19,506 nt of DNA from NCBI GenBank assembly GCA_964591605.1, contig CAZQEN010000121.1, positions 1-19,506 of the forward strand, read 5' to 3'. Of the stretch, positions 6,618 to 13,900 are shown piece after piece. Every line of letters begins with the position of its first letter. The stretch's first letter is position 1. A program made the position numbers and the translations under genes. The DNA comes from CAYLLT01 sp964591605. Lineage in GTDB: Bacteria > Planctomycetota > Phycisphaerae > UBA1845 > PWPN01. The notes beneath the pieces are model-generated. The model saw only the letters and a program-made list of their open reading frames with translations. It had not been told where the DNA came from and searched no databases.

Positions 6618-9272
6618 CTATCTTTTCTTGAGCACCGTCAGCGTGACGGTTCGCGTCGTGTTGCCGCTGCCGGTGGTTGTGTTCGTGATCGTCACGGTGT
6701 CGGTGTAGGTCCCGACATTCAACCTTCTCGCATTCGAGTTGATCGACACGACCAGCGTCGTGCTCGCGCCCGGGGCGAGCGTGCCGCCGGCGGAGCTGAG
6801 GCTCACCCAGGTCATCGTTCTGGCGGCCGTCCAGTTCAGCGCCGAGCCGCCGGTGTTGGCGAGCGTGTAGGTGATGCTCGACGGCGTGAACGGCCCGCCC
6901 TTGACGCCGGAGCTCGACAGGCCCGTCGCGGGCGTGACCGACAGCACACCGGGTTCAGCGCTCTCGATCGTCAGAGCGGCCGGGTCAGACGTGACGCTTC
7001 CGCACGCCGCGTTGACCACGCAGCGATAGTCGCCGGCATCGCCGCCGTCGGCGTTCGAAACCGTCAATGTGGCCGTTAACGCGCCCGAGTAATGCCCGCC
7101 GTCGGCGAGGTTGACGCCGTTCTTCTGCCACTGATAAGCGATCGGCGCCTCGCCCGAGGCGGCCACGCTGAACTGAGCCGTTCCGCCGAGCGGCACGCTG
7201 GCCGGGGCCGGCTGCTGCGTGATGGCCGTCGCCGCCTTGAGCGTGAGGGCTGCCTCCGCCGACACGGCCGTACCGCAGCCGGCGGTGACGACGCAGCGGT
7301 AGCTGGCCACACCGGAGCCGTCCGCGGCGGAAATGGTGAGCGTGCTCGAGTTCGCGCCGGAATAGTGCCCGCCGTCGATCAGATCGACGCCGTTCTTCTG
7401 CCACTGGTAGGCGAGGCTGCCGTCGCCGCTGGCGGTCACCGTGAACGCCGCGTTCGCTCCGCTGCAGACCGCGGCCGGGGCCGGTTGCTGGGTGACCGTG
7501 GTCGCCGCCTTGAGGCTCAGCGCCGCGGCGTTCGAGTACGTCGTCCCGCCCGCATTGGTCACCGCGCATCGATATGAGCCGCTCTGCCCGGCGGACACCG
7601 GCTGGACAGTCAGCGTCGGCGTCGAGGTGCCCGCATATGCGCCGCCGTCGGCCAGGTTCACGCCATCCTTCTGCCACTGGTACGACAGCGTCCCCTCGCC
7701 GCTGGCGGCCACCGTGAAGCTCGCGCTGCCGCCCTCGCAGACGCTCTGCGGCTGCGGCTGCTGCGTGATGCTCGGCGGCGGCGTGCCGGTGCCGAGCGAG
7801 AAGTCGTCCTGAGCCACCTGGCCCGCGAAGACGAGCACGCTCGGGTGCGTCTGCGTCGGATAGCCCGACTTGCTCGCGGTCACGCCGTAGACGGTGCCCG
7901 CGCCGGCGGCCGGAATCATCGTGACGACGTAGCAGCCGTTCCCGTCCGTCTTGACCGCAGTCATCGCGCCCACCTGCACGGTGGCGTCGTCGAGCGGCTG
8001 GCCGGTCGCGCCGTCCAGGACGAAGCCCCACAGCGTCCCTTCCGTCGCCGTGGCCGGATCGCGCCACGGCATCAGCGGCACCGTCGCGGGCGAGGTGAAG
8101 AAGTTCGCGGCCACGTAGTCGTACCACGTCCAGTCGTTCGCACTGCTCTTCTTGGTGGCCCAGTACGAGTAGGTCGAGACGCCGTCGGCGCCCTGGGCGC
8201 GGGCGTAGTTGAGCTCGGTCAGGCTGTCGGTAAACGTATTGAGATAAATGCCCGGCCCAACCACCATCTGCCGGTTGTAGCGCCAGGTCATCTCCTTGTT
8301 CACCCAGTTCGTGTAGTACGTCGGATACACGCTGTAGTCGTAGTAGGTCATCGGGACAGCGGTATCGAGGAAGCCCAGGCGCGTCCACTCCTCCCAATTC
8401 TGGAAGAGGCCGTAGGCGCTGGAGCCCGAGAACGTGGAGGGCGCGTTGCCCCACGTGATGAGAGCGGCGCTGTGGCGCAGCGGCTGCTGTGGATTGGCTG
8501 CGATCAGGGGCAGCTCGGCCCGCGTGCGGCGGATGAGTTCCGTGATCGTCCGGCGGCGGAAGTCATTCCATGCGGTGTTCCCCGTCGGCGGCGGCGTGCC
8601 GGCGTAGCCGGTGATCTGCTTGAACCGGGCCAGGCTCGACTTCGTGTACGACGTGTTCGTCGGATAGCCCGCATCGGTCTGCGTGTAGCGGATGTAGTCC
8701 CAGTGGATGCCGTCGATGGCGTAATTCGTGGCGAGTTCCCGCACGATCGAGAGCAGATACTCCTGCACGTCGGGTGAGCCGGGGTCGAGCTGATAATCCC
8801 CGCCGACCGAAGCGACCGCGCCCATCGACGCCTGCGGCACCATCAGGTATTCGGGATGTGCGGCCAGGAACGCATTGCCGGCCGGCGGCCACGCCGTCGA
8901 GACCCGGAACGCCACCAGCCACGGATGCACCTGGATACCGTTCGCATGCGCGCGATCCACCAGGTAGCCCAGCGGATCAAAGCTCGCGGTCACCACGCTG
9001 GAGCGGGCCACGATGTTCGATCGCCAGTAGGCCCCGTGCGAAGCCACAGCGTTGTCATGGTAGGCAAGCATCTCCGGCATGATCACGTTGTAGCGGCCGG
9101 TCACCGCCCGCGAGACCAGGGCATCGATCTCAGCCGTGCTCTTGTAGCCGACGTGAAAGACGTCGGCCCACATCGCACGAAACTCGGACCCCTGCCCCGC
9201 CGCCATCGACGAAAATGACCAGGTCAGACACGCGGCGCAGAGCCACTTCGAAAGACGGATACTCGGACGCAT
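6618..9272 (-). CDS. Exported glycosyl-hydrolase-like (GHL10 family) protein with Ig-like and BACON-like C-terminal domains
   Basis: A protein of 884 aa. The ATG at 9272 was chosen because AGGAGGAG (9281-9288) sits 8 bases upstream and a signal peptide follows directly (residues ~1-27, ending MAAGQ); the 35 extra codons of the longer frame are not needed. Residues ~30-390 resemble the GHL10 (DUF187-type) TIM-barrel family. Supporting motifs are EFRAMWADVFH, HPWLVAF, GIHWDYIRY (188-196) and PMTYYDYS (307-314). Residues ~412-492 look like a carboxypeptidase regulatory-like beta-sandwich. Three Ig-like repeats follow (~500-588, 590-680, 681-770), each with YQWQKxGV and an SYRC- or DYRC-type strand. 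A BACON-like domain closes the protein (~776-881, starting VLSVTPATGLSSSG). The likely role is carbohydrate or peptidoglycan-related hydrolysis outside the cytoplasm, with substrate unknown. Ig3 lacks the cysteine found early in Ig1 and Ig2. Confidence 0.9.
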   Translation of the reverse strand: MRPSIRLSKWLCAACLTWSFSSMAAGQGSEFRAMWADVFHVGYKSTAEIDALVSRAVTGRYNVIMPEMLAYHDNAVASHGAYWRSNIVARSSVVTASFDPLGYLVDRAHANGIQVHPWLVAFRVSTAWPPAGNAFLAAHPEYLMVPQASMGAVASVGGDYQLDPGSPDVQEYLLSIVRELATNYAIDGIHWDYIRYTQTDAGYPTNTSYTKSSLARFKQITGYAGTPPPTGNTAWNDFRRRTITELIRRTRAELPLIAANPQQPLRHSAALITWGNAPSTFSGSSAYGLFQNWEEWTRLGFLDTAVPMTYYDYSVYPTYYTNWVNKEMTWRYNRQMVVGPGIYLNTFTDSLTELNYARAQGADGVSTYSYWATKKSSANDWTWYDYVAANFFTSPATVPLMPWRDPATATEGTLWGFVLDGATGQPLDDATVQVGAMTAVKTDGNGCYVVTMIPAAGAGTVYGVTASKSGYPTQTHPSVLVFAGQVAQDDFSLGTGTPPPSITQQPQPQSVCEGGSASFTVAASGEGTLSYQWQKDGVNLADGGAYAGTSTPTLTVQPVSAGQSGSYRCAVTNAGGTTYSNAAALSLKAATTVTQQPAPAAVCSGANAAFTVTASGDGSLAYQWQKNGVDLIDGGHYSGANSSTLTISAADGSGVASYRCVVTAGCGTAVSAEAALTLKAATAITQQPAPASVPLGGTAQFSVAASGEAPIAYQWQKNGVNLADGGHYSGALTATLTVSNADGGDAGDYRCVVNAACGSVTSDPAALTIESAEPGVLSVTPATGLSSSGVKGGPFTPSSITYTLANTGGSALNWTAARTMTWVSLSSAGGTLAPGASTTLVVSINSNARRLNVGTYTDTVTITNTTTGSGNTTRTVTLTVLKKR

Positions 9273-9280
9273 GGGGTGCT

Positions 9281-9288
9281 CTCCTCCT
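9281..9288 (-). promoter_or_regulatory. Ribosome binding site that fixes the GHL10 start
   Basis: Minus-strand AGGAGGAG lies 8 bases before the ATG at 9272, immediately ahead of a signal peptide. It supports this start over the upstream in-frame ATG at 9377. Confidence 0.75.
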
Positions 9289-9361
9289 GCCTGTGAAGAC
9301 CGGCCGGCCGGCGCCTCAAGCCACCTAACGGCCCCGAATCCGGCCCTGGAGATGTTCCTCA

Positions 9362-9390
9362 ACTCTACCCCGGCCACGGCCGGTTTTCCA
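9362..9390 (-). promoter_or_regulatory. Candidate promoter for the GHL10 gene
   Basis: Read on the minus strand, TGGAAA (9390-9385) is followed after 17 bases by TAGAGT (9367-9362). Both are 4/6 matches to consensus. The -10 has the same TAGAnT form as three other promoters here. The implied leader is about 85 nt. Confidence 0.4.
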
Positions 9391-9445
9391 CGAGCAACGG
9401 GCGTTACCCGGCCGGCCGGCTTCGTAACACGTCGGGCGGGGCGCT

Positions 9446-9530
9446 GATCAGAACCCCGAGCGTCAGCGAGTGGGCCTGATCATCGAACGGAGTGACGCAA
9501 GGCCTGTCGCTCACGCTCCGGGTTCTGATC
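9446..9530. repeat. Long imperfect inverted repeat, 24-bp arms
   Basis: Arm 9446-9469 pairs with 9507-9530 at 22 of 24 positions; the two mismatches are C-C, at 9457/9519 and 9464/9512. The 37-base interior holds a TGATCA palindrome and a third related segment beginning GAACGGAGTGACGC. The arms begin GATCAGAACCC. It is typical of a dispersed palindromic repeat or a structured RNA/DNA element rather than an operator of one gene. Confidence 0.8.
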
Positions 9531-9590
9531 GTTGCCGCATCCTGCCCCGCCTAAACTGTCACGGACCCCGGCCGGCCCGCCGGCGGTGTG

Positions 9591-9618
9591 GCATGGCGAC
9601 CGCTGTGGGTCGCCATGC
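9591..9618. repeat. 11-bp perfect stem-loop
   Basis: GCATGGCGACC (9591-9601) pairs with GGTCGCCATGC (9608-9618) around a 6-nt loop. It is not followed by a T-run. It lies about 225 bases before the promoter of the next gene. Confidence 0.7.
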
Positions 9619-9650
9619 GGAAGGCGGTAGCCCCAGGCAGGGCCACGCGA

Positions 9651-9668
9651 ATCCCGGCTCGCCGGGAT
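9651..9668. repeat. 7-bp perfect stem-loop with direct-repeat flanks
   Basis: ATCCCGG (9651-9657) pairs with CCGGGAT (9662-9668) around CTCG. The octamer GGCCACGC lies just outside it on both sides, so the flanks are direct repeats. Confidence 0.55.
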
Positions 9669-9843
9669 GGCCACGCCCGGCCCCCCGCCAGCGGGTTCGA
9701 AAGATTTTCGGGCCATACCGCCCGTCTCCGGATCGACCCACGGCCGGCCCGCCTCTGTCGGCCAGTGCTGTGCCCCAGTCGGCCAGCCATCGCCGCACAT
9801 CACAGGACGCCGCGGTGTCCCGTCCCCGCCGTTCGCTTCTATC

Positions 9844-9965
9844 TTGCGACGACGGGTACTGAATCAGTAGACTACAATTGAGCAAGTCATGGGGATCTCG
9901 GGACTCGGGCCGGGTCAGCCGGATACGCCGTGAAGCAGCGAGCGGATGGAGAGGAGCTCACTGTG
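9844..9965 (+). promoter_or_regulatory. Promoter and leader, copy 1 of a duplicated pair
   Basis: TTGCGA (9844-9849), an 18-base spacer and TAGACT (9868-9873) form the likely promoter. The leader ends in GGAGAGGAG (9948-9956), 6 bases before the GTG start at 9963. The layout and much of the sequence repeat at 10851-10971: -35 to -10 spacing is the same, and -10 to GTG is 95 versus 94 bases. Confidence 0.6.
9948..9956 (+). promoter_or_regulatory. Ribosome binding site that fixes the GTG start at 9963
   Basis: GGAGAGGAG lies 6 bases before GTG 9963. The earlier in-frame GTG at 9930 would put this site inside the gene. The same nonamer at the same distance precedes the next gene. Confidence 0.75.
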
Positions 9966-10832
9966 TCTGCCCTCACAGCACACAGCACATCGATCTGGCT
10001 GTTCATCGTTTTTGCTGTCCTCACGCGCCCGCCCGGAGCGAGGGCACAAATCGGCAATGCCGGCGAGCTCTGCATCGACGCCACTGAGCACCTGGCGCTG
10101 AACAACGGCGTCGACCACGCCAAAGACACGCTGATCCACGCCATCAAAGAAGAGATCGAGCGGGGGACGGCCCTCACCCGCGCTGCCCAGGCCGGCCTGA
10201 TCTTCAGCCCCGACCGCCCCGGCGTCTTCCTCGGCTCGGTCTCCGGCACCGGCGCATTCCCTGGCACACAGACGGTGTTCCTCGCCGGTGAATTGCGACC
10301 CGGGCACAGCCCGGGACTCGTCGAGTTCGCCGGAGACGTGGTCTTGGGGTCCTTCTCGATCCTCGAGATCGAGATCGGCGGCCCGGCGCCCGGCACGCAG
10401 CACGATAAGCTGCAGGTCGGCCAGACGGCCTACCTCGACGGCACGCTCCAGCTCGTGCTCATCAACGGCTATGTCCCGCCGCCGGGAACGTCTTTCGAGA
10501 TCATCCGGGCCAGTCAAGTCGTTGGAACCTTCAACAACGTCACCGTCCCATCCGCCCCGGCGCTCCCGTGGGGCGTGAAGTACGAACCCAACTACGTCCG
10601 CGTCTTCGTGGCCGTCCCGCCCGACCTGGACGTGGACAACGACGTGGACGACGACGACCTGGCCCTTCTGAACTCCTGCCAGACGCGCGACCGGGTGCCG
10701 CACGACAGCACGCCCCTCTGCCAGACGGCCGACCTCGACGACGACGGCGACGTCGACCCCAACGACTTCGGCCGCTTCCAGCGCTGCTTCAGCGGCGCCA
10801 ACAACCCGCCGCCCGCGGGCTGCGCGGGTTAG
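9963..10832 (+). CDS. Short exported protein with PATR-type C-terminal module and dockerin-like tail
   Basis: A protein of 289 aa with a GTG start. Residues 1-28 are a signal peptide ending GARA before Gln29. Residues ~30-90 are a charged, probably helical segment that I do not recognise. Residues ~100-220 are a beta-rich module (GELRPGHSPGLVEFAGD, LEIEIGG, PGTQHDKL, GTSFEIIRA) also found at the end of the next gene and of the PEP-CTERM gene at 14975-17182. Residues 221-232 and 257-268 are two 12-residue loops with Asp at positions 1, 3, 5, 7, 9 and 12. Cysteines stand at 239, 253, 275 and 287. The architecture resembles type I dockerin or EF-hand pairs and may bind calcium. It looks like a shortened paralog of its downstream neighbour without the long passenger. 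Function unknown. Confidence 0.85.
   Translation: MSALTAHSTSIWLFIVFAVLTRPPGARAQIGNAGELCIDATEHLALNNGVDHAKDTLIHAIKEEIERGTALTRAAQAGLIFSPDRPGVFLGSVSGTGAFPGTQTVFLAGELRPGHSPGLVEFAGDVVLGSFSILEIEIGGPAPGTQHDKLQVGQTAYLDGTLQLVLINGYVPPPGTSFEIIRASQVVGTFNNVTVPSAPALPWGVKYEPNYVRVFVAVPPDLDVDNDVDDDDLALLNSCQTRDRVPHDSTPLCQTADLDDDGDVDPNDFGRFQRCFSGANNPPPAGCAG
10728..10788. repeat. 61-nt exact repeat in the dockerin-like tail, copy 1
   Basis: Identical base for base to 14692-14752, including third codon positions. It encodes the second calcium loop and the following helix of the tail. Confidence 0.9.
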
Positions 10833-10850
10833 ATGGGATCACACAATGGC

Positions 10851-10971
10851 TTGCACCCTCGAAGCCGCGTTTGGTAGACTGTGAGCTGTCAATTCGTGGA
10901 GATTTCGGTTTCGGGCCGGATCTTCCAGGCACATCTGTACTCAGCGATCGGATGGAGAGGAGCCTGCCGTG
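10851..10971 (+). promoter_or_regulatory. Promoter and leader, copy 2 of a duplicated pair
   Basis: TTGCAC (10851-10856), an 18-base spacer and TAGACT (10875-10880, preceded by TGG) form the likely promoter. GGAGAGGAG (10954-10962) lies 6 bases before GTG 10969. It is collinear with 9844-9965, so each paralog probably has its own promoter even though the genes are only 136 bases apart. Confidence 0.6.
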
Positions 10972-13900
10972 TCGAGCCCCATTGCGCGCCGCGCATTGCT
11001 GTCCCTGGTGCTGGTGGTCATCGCCGTCGCTCGACTGCCGGCCGCAAAGGCACAAACCTGGGACGGCGGCGGGGCCAACAACAACTGGACCAACGGGCTC
11101 AACTGGGCCGGCGACGTCGCGCCGGTGAACAACGGCACCGCCAACATCGTCATGGCCGGCGTCGTCCGCCTGACGCCGACGGTGGATCTCGCCCAGGACA
11201 TCCGCACGCTGACCTTCAACAACACCGCCGGCGCGTTCACCATCAGCGGCCAGCAGCTCACCATCAGCGGCGGAGGTGGAATCACCAACAACGACGCCAA
11301 CACCCAGACCATCAACAGCAACATTGTGGTCGGCGCCGCCCAGAACTGGAACGCCTCGGCGGGCCCCCTCGTCGTCGCCGGCAACATCAGCCCCGGCGGC
11401 GCCTTCGATTTGTTCGTCACCGGCCCCAGCAATACCGCTTTGAGCGGCGCCATCAGCGGCACGCTCGGCCTCGCCAAGAACGGCACCGGCACGCTTACCC
11501 TCAGCGGCACCAGCGCCAATTCTTTCAGTCGCGACACCACCATCAATTCCGGCACGCTTTTTCTGGGAAAAACCGCCGGACTCAACGCCATTGCCGCCGG
11601 CACCGTCACCGTGGGCGACACCATCGGGGCAGCCAACGACGACGTCCTGCGCCTGGGCGCCGCCAACCAGATCGCCAACACCGTCAACCTGGTCATCGAG
11701 GTTACCGGCCTGTTCGACCTCAACAGCTTCAATGAGACCCTCGGCGGCACCTTGACCCTCAACGGCGGCAATCTAACCGCCGGCGCCGGCACGCTCACGC
11801 TCGCCGGCAATGTGATCGTCAATACCCCCGCCCTTTTCACCGCCACCTCCACCATCAGCGGCAACCTTGCCCTCTCCGGCCAGCGCTCCTTCACCGTCAG
11901 CGACGGCCTGGCCGCGATTGATCTGGACATTCCGGCGACGATCAGCGGCGGCGGGATGATCAAGGCGGGCGCCGGCACGATGCGCCTGGGGGCGGGCAAC
12001 ACCATGAGCGGCACCTTTCGCATCGATGCGGGAACGGTCAATTTCGGCAACGGCGGCGCCTTCGGAACGGGAACGGTCGAATTCAATGGCGGAGTGATCG
12101 ATACCAGCTTGCTCAACCTGACGGTGACGAACAACTTCATCATCGGTGGAAACGTCGGCTTCGGCACGGCCGGCGGCACTCTCAATACAGAGTTCAGCGG
12201 GAACTTCACGCTCTCGGGCGGCGACCGCACCATCACGAGTGAAGCCGGAATCGGCGCGGTCATCAGCGGGTCGATCGGCCAGGATGTGGCGGGATGCAGC
12301 CTCACCAAAAACGGCAACGGCGGGCTCCAATTCATCGGCAGCAGCGCCAACACATACACCGGCACCACGACCGTCAACGCCGGCGGGCTTTTCCTCAACA
12401 AATCGGGGGCGGCAAACGGCGCCGTCATCGGCAACCTGGTCATAGGTGACGGCACGGGTACCGATTCCGTCAACATCGGCGGCAGCGAACAGATCAACAA
12501 CAACTCGACCGTCACCATCAACAGCTCCGGGCAACTGAACATTACGACGTCCGGCGTCACAGAAACACTGAGCAACGTGGTGTTCAACGGCGGCCAGATG
12601 TCCGCCACCGGTTCCTCGGTCTTCGTCATCACCGGGAGCATCGCCAAAAACGCGACCGCCAACACCGCCACGATCGGTACTGGCGTTCTTTCGCTGAATG
12701 GCGCCACTATTCCGTTTAATGTCGACAACGGGACGGCCACGAATGATCTCGACGTTTCAGCATCCGTGCAGAATGGCTCCCTGACCAAAAACGGCCTGGG
12801 CACCATGCGTTTCACCGGCACAGCCGGCAATACGTACAGCGGCACGACGACTGTCAACGCCGGTACGCTCGCGCTGAACAAGACCAGCGCCAACGCCATC
12901 GCCGGGCCGCTGGTGATCGGCGACGGCGCCGGTGGGCCCGGAAGCGATGTCGTGCGATTGGATCAAGACAGTCAAATCCAGGGCTTGCACGCCGTCGTAA
13001 TCAATGAATCAGGCCTGCTGGCGCTCAACAACCACGATCAGAATCTGCTCATAGGCATCACCCTGACCGGCGGGAACGTGAGCACGGGAACGGGAACGTT
13101 GTCCGTCGGCGGGCTTGTCACCAGCAGTATCAGCGGGCAGACCGCGACCATCAGCGGGAACCTCGATGCGGGCGCACTCTTCAATGGCGACCTGCAATTC
13201 GACGTGGCCGACGGCGCCGCGCCCATCGATCTGCACGTCTCAGCGGCCATCTTGCCCAACGGAATCGGCGGCATGGTCAAGAGCGGTGCCGGCGCATTGA
13301 AGCTCAGCGGAACCAACACCTATACGGGCGACACGGTTTTGAATCTGGGTGTCCTGGAAGTCGCCGCCAATGTCAACCTCGGGGCTGCGGCCGGCGGCCT
13401 GACCTTCAACGGCGGCACACTGCGGACGACGGCATCATTCGCGATCGGCCGATCGATCGTGATTGGGAGCGGCGGCGGCGTGCTGGAGACGCTCGGCGTG
13501 ACCACGCTCACCGGCCCGATCGTCGGCGCCGGCGATCTGACGAAGACGGGGCCGGGCACGCTGGTGCTGAACACCTTTAACGCACAATTGGGCGCCACCC
13601 TGAGCCTCGACGCGGGCGACCTTCGGCTGCTTGACGGCGCGGTGCTCAACGTCACCGACGACGCCACCGTCAACAGCGGCGCGCTGCTGATCCTCGACAA
13701 TGGCGCCGATTTCACCTCGGGACTCGTGGACAACGGCGGCGAGATCGTTCTGGATGGCCCGTCGGTAGCTCTCGACGCCAGCGTTGTCAGCAACTCTGGC
13801 CTTCTACGCGGCCGCGGCCGGATCGATGCCCCCTTGAACAACCTTGCCGCCGGCGAAGTCCGCGCTGCCACCGGAGATCTGCTGCAGTTCACCGACGCCG

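Larger units (their letters stand above)
9273..9962. other. 690-bp divergent intergenic region, hairpin-rich
   Basis: No supported gene lies between the leftward GHL10 gene and the rightward tandem paralogs. The region holds the GHL10 promoter candidate, two copies of the self-complementary 12-mer CGGCCGGCCGGC (9301-9312, 9409-9420), a 24-bp-arm inverted repeat (9446-9530), two strong stem-loops (9591-9618, 9651-9668) and the promoter/leader of the next gene from 9844. Open frames here overlap each other on both strands and look like GC-rich chance frames. Confidence 0.6.

Noticed and set aside
7845..8777. A 310-codon plus-strand frame inside the GHL10 gene
   Set aside because: It is Arg/Val-rich with no domain or start signal and lies fully opposite a well-supported gene.
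10941..12899. A 652-codon open frame on the minus strand opposite the large beta-strand gene
   Set aside because: The plus-strand gene has a promoter, ribosome site, signal peptide and family repeats. The antisense product is Pro/Val/Leu low-complexity sequence produced by reading GC-rich Asn/Gly/Thr codons backwards.
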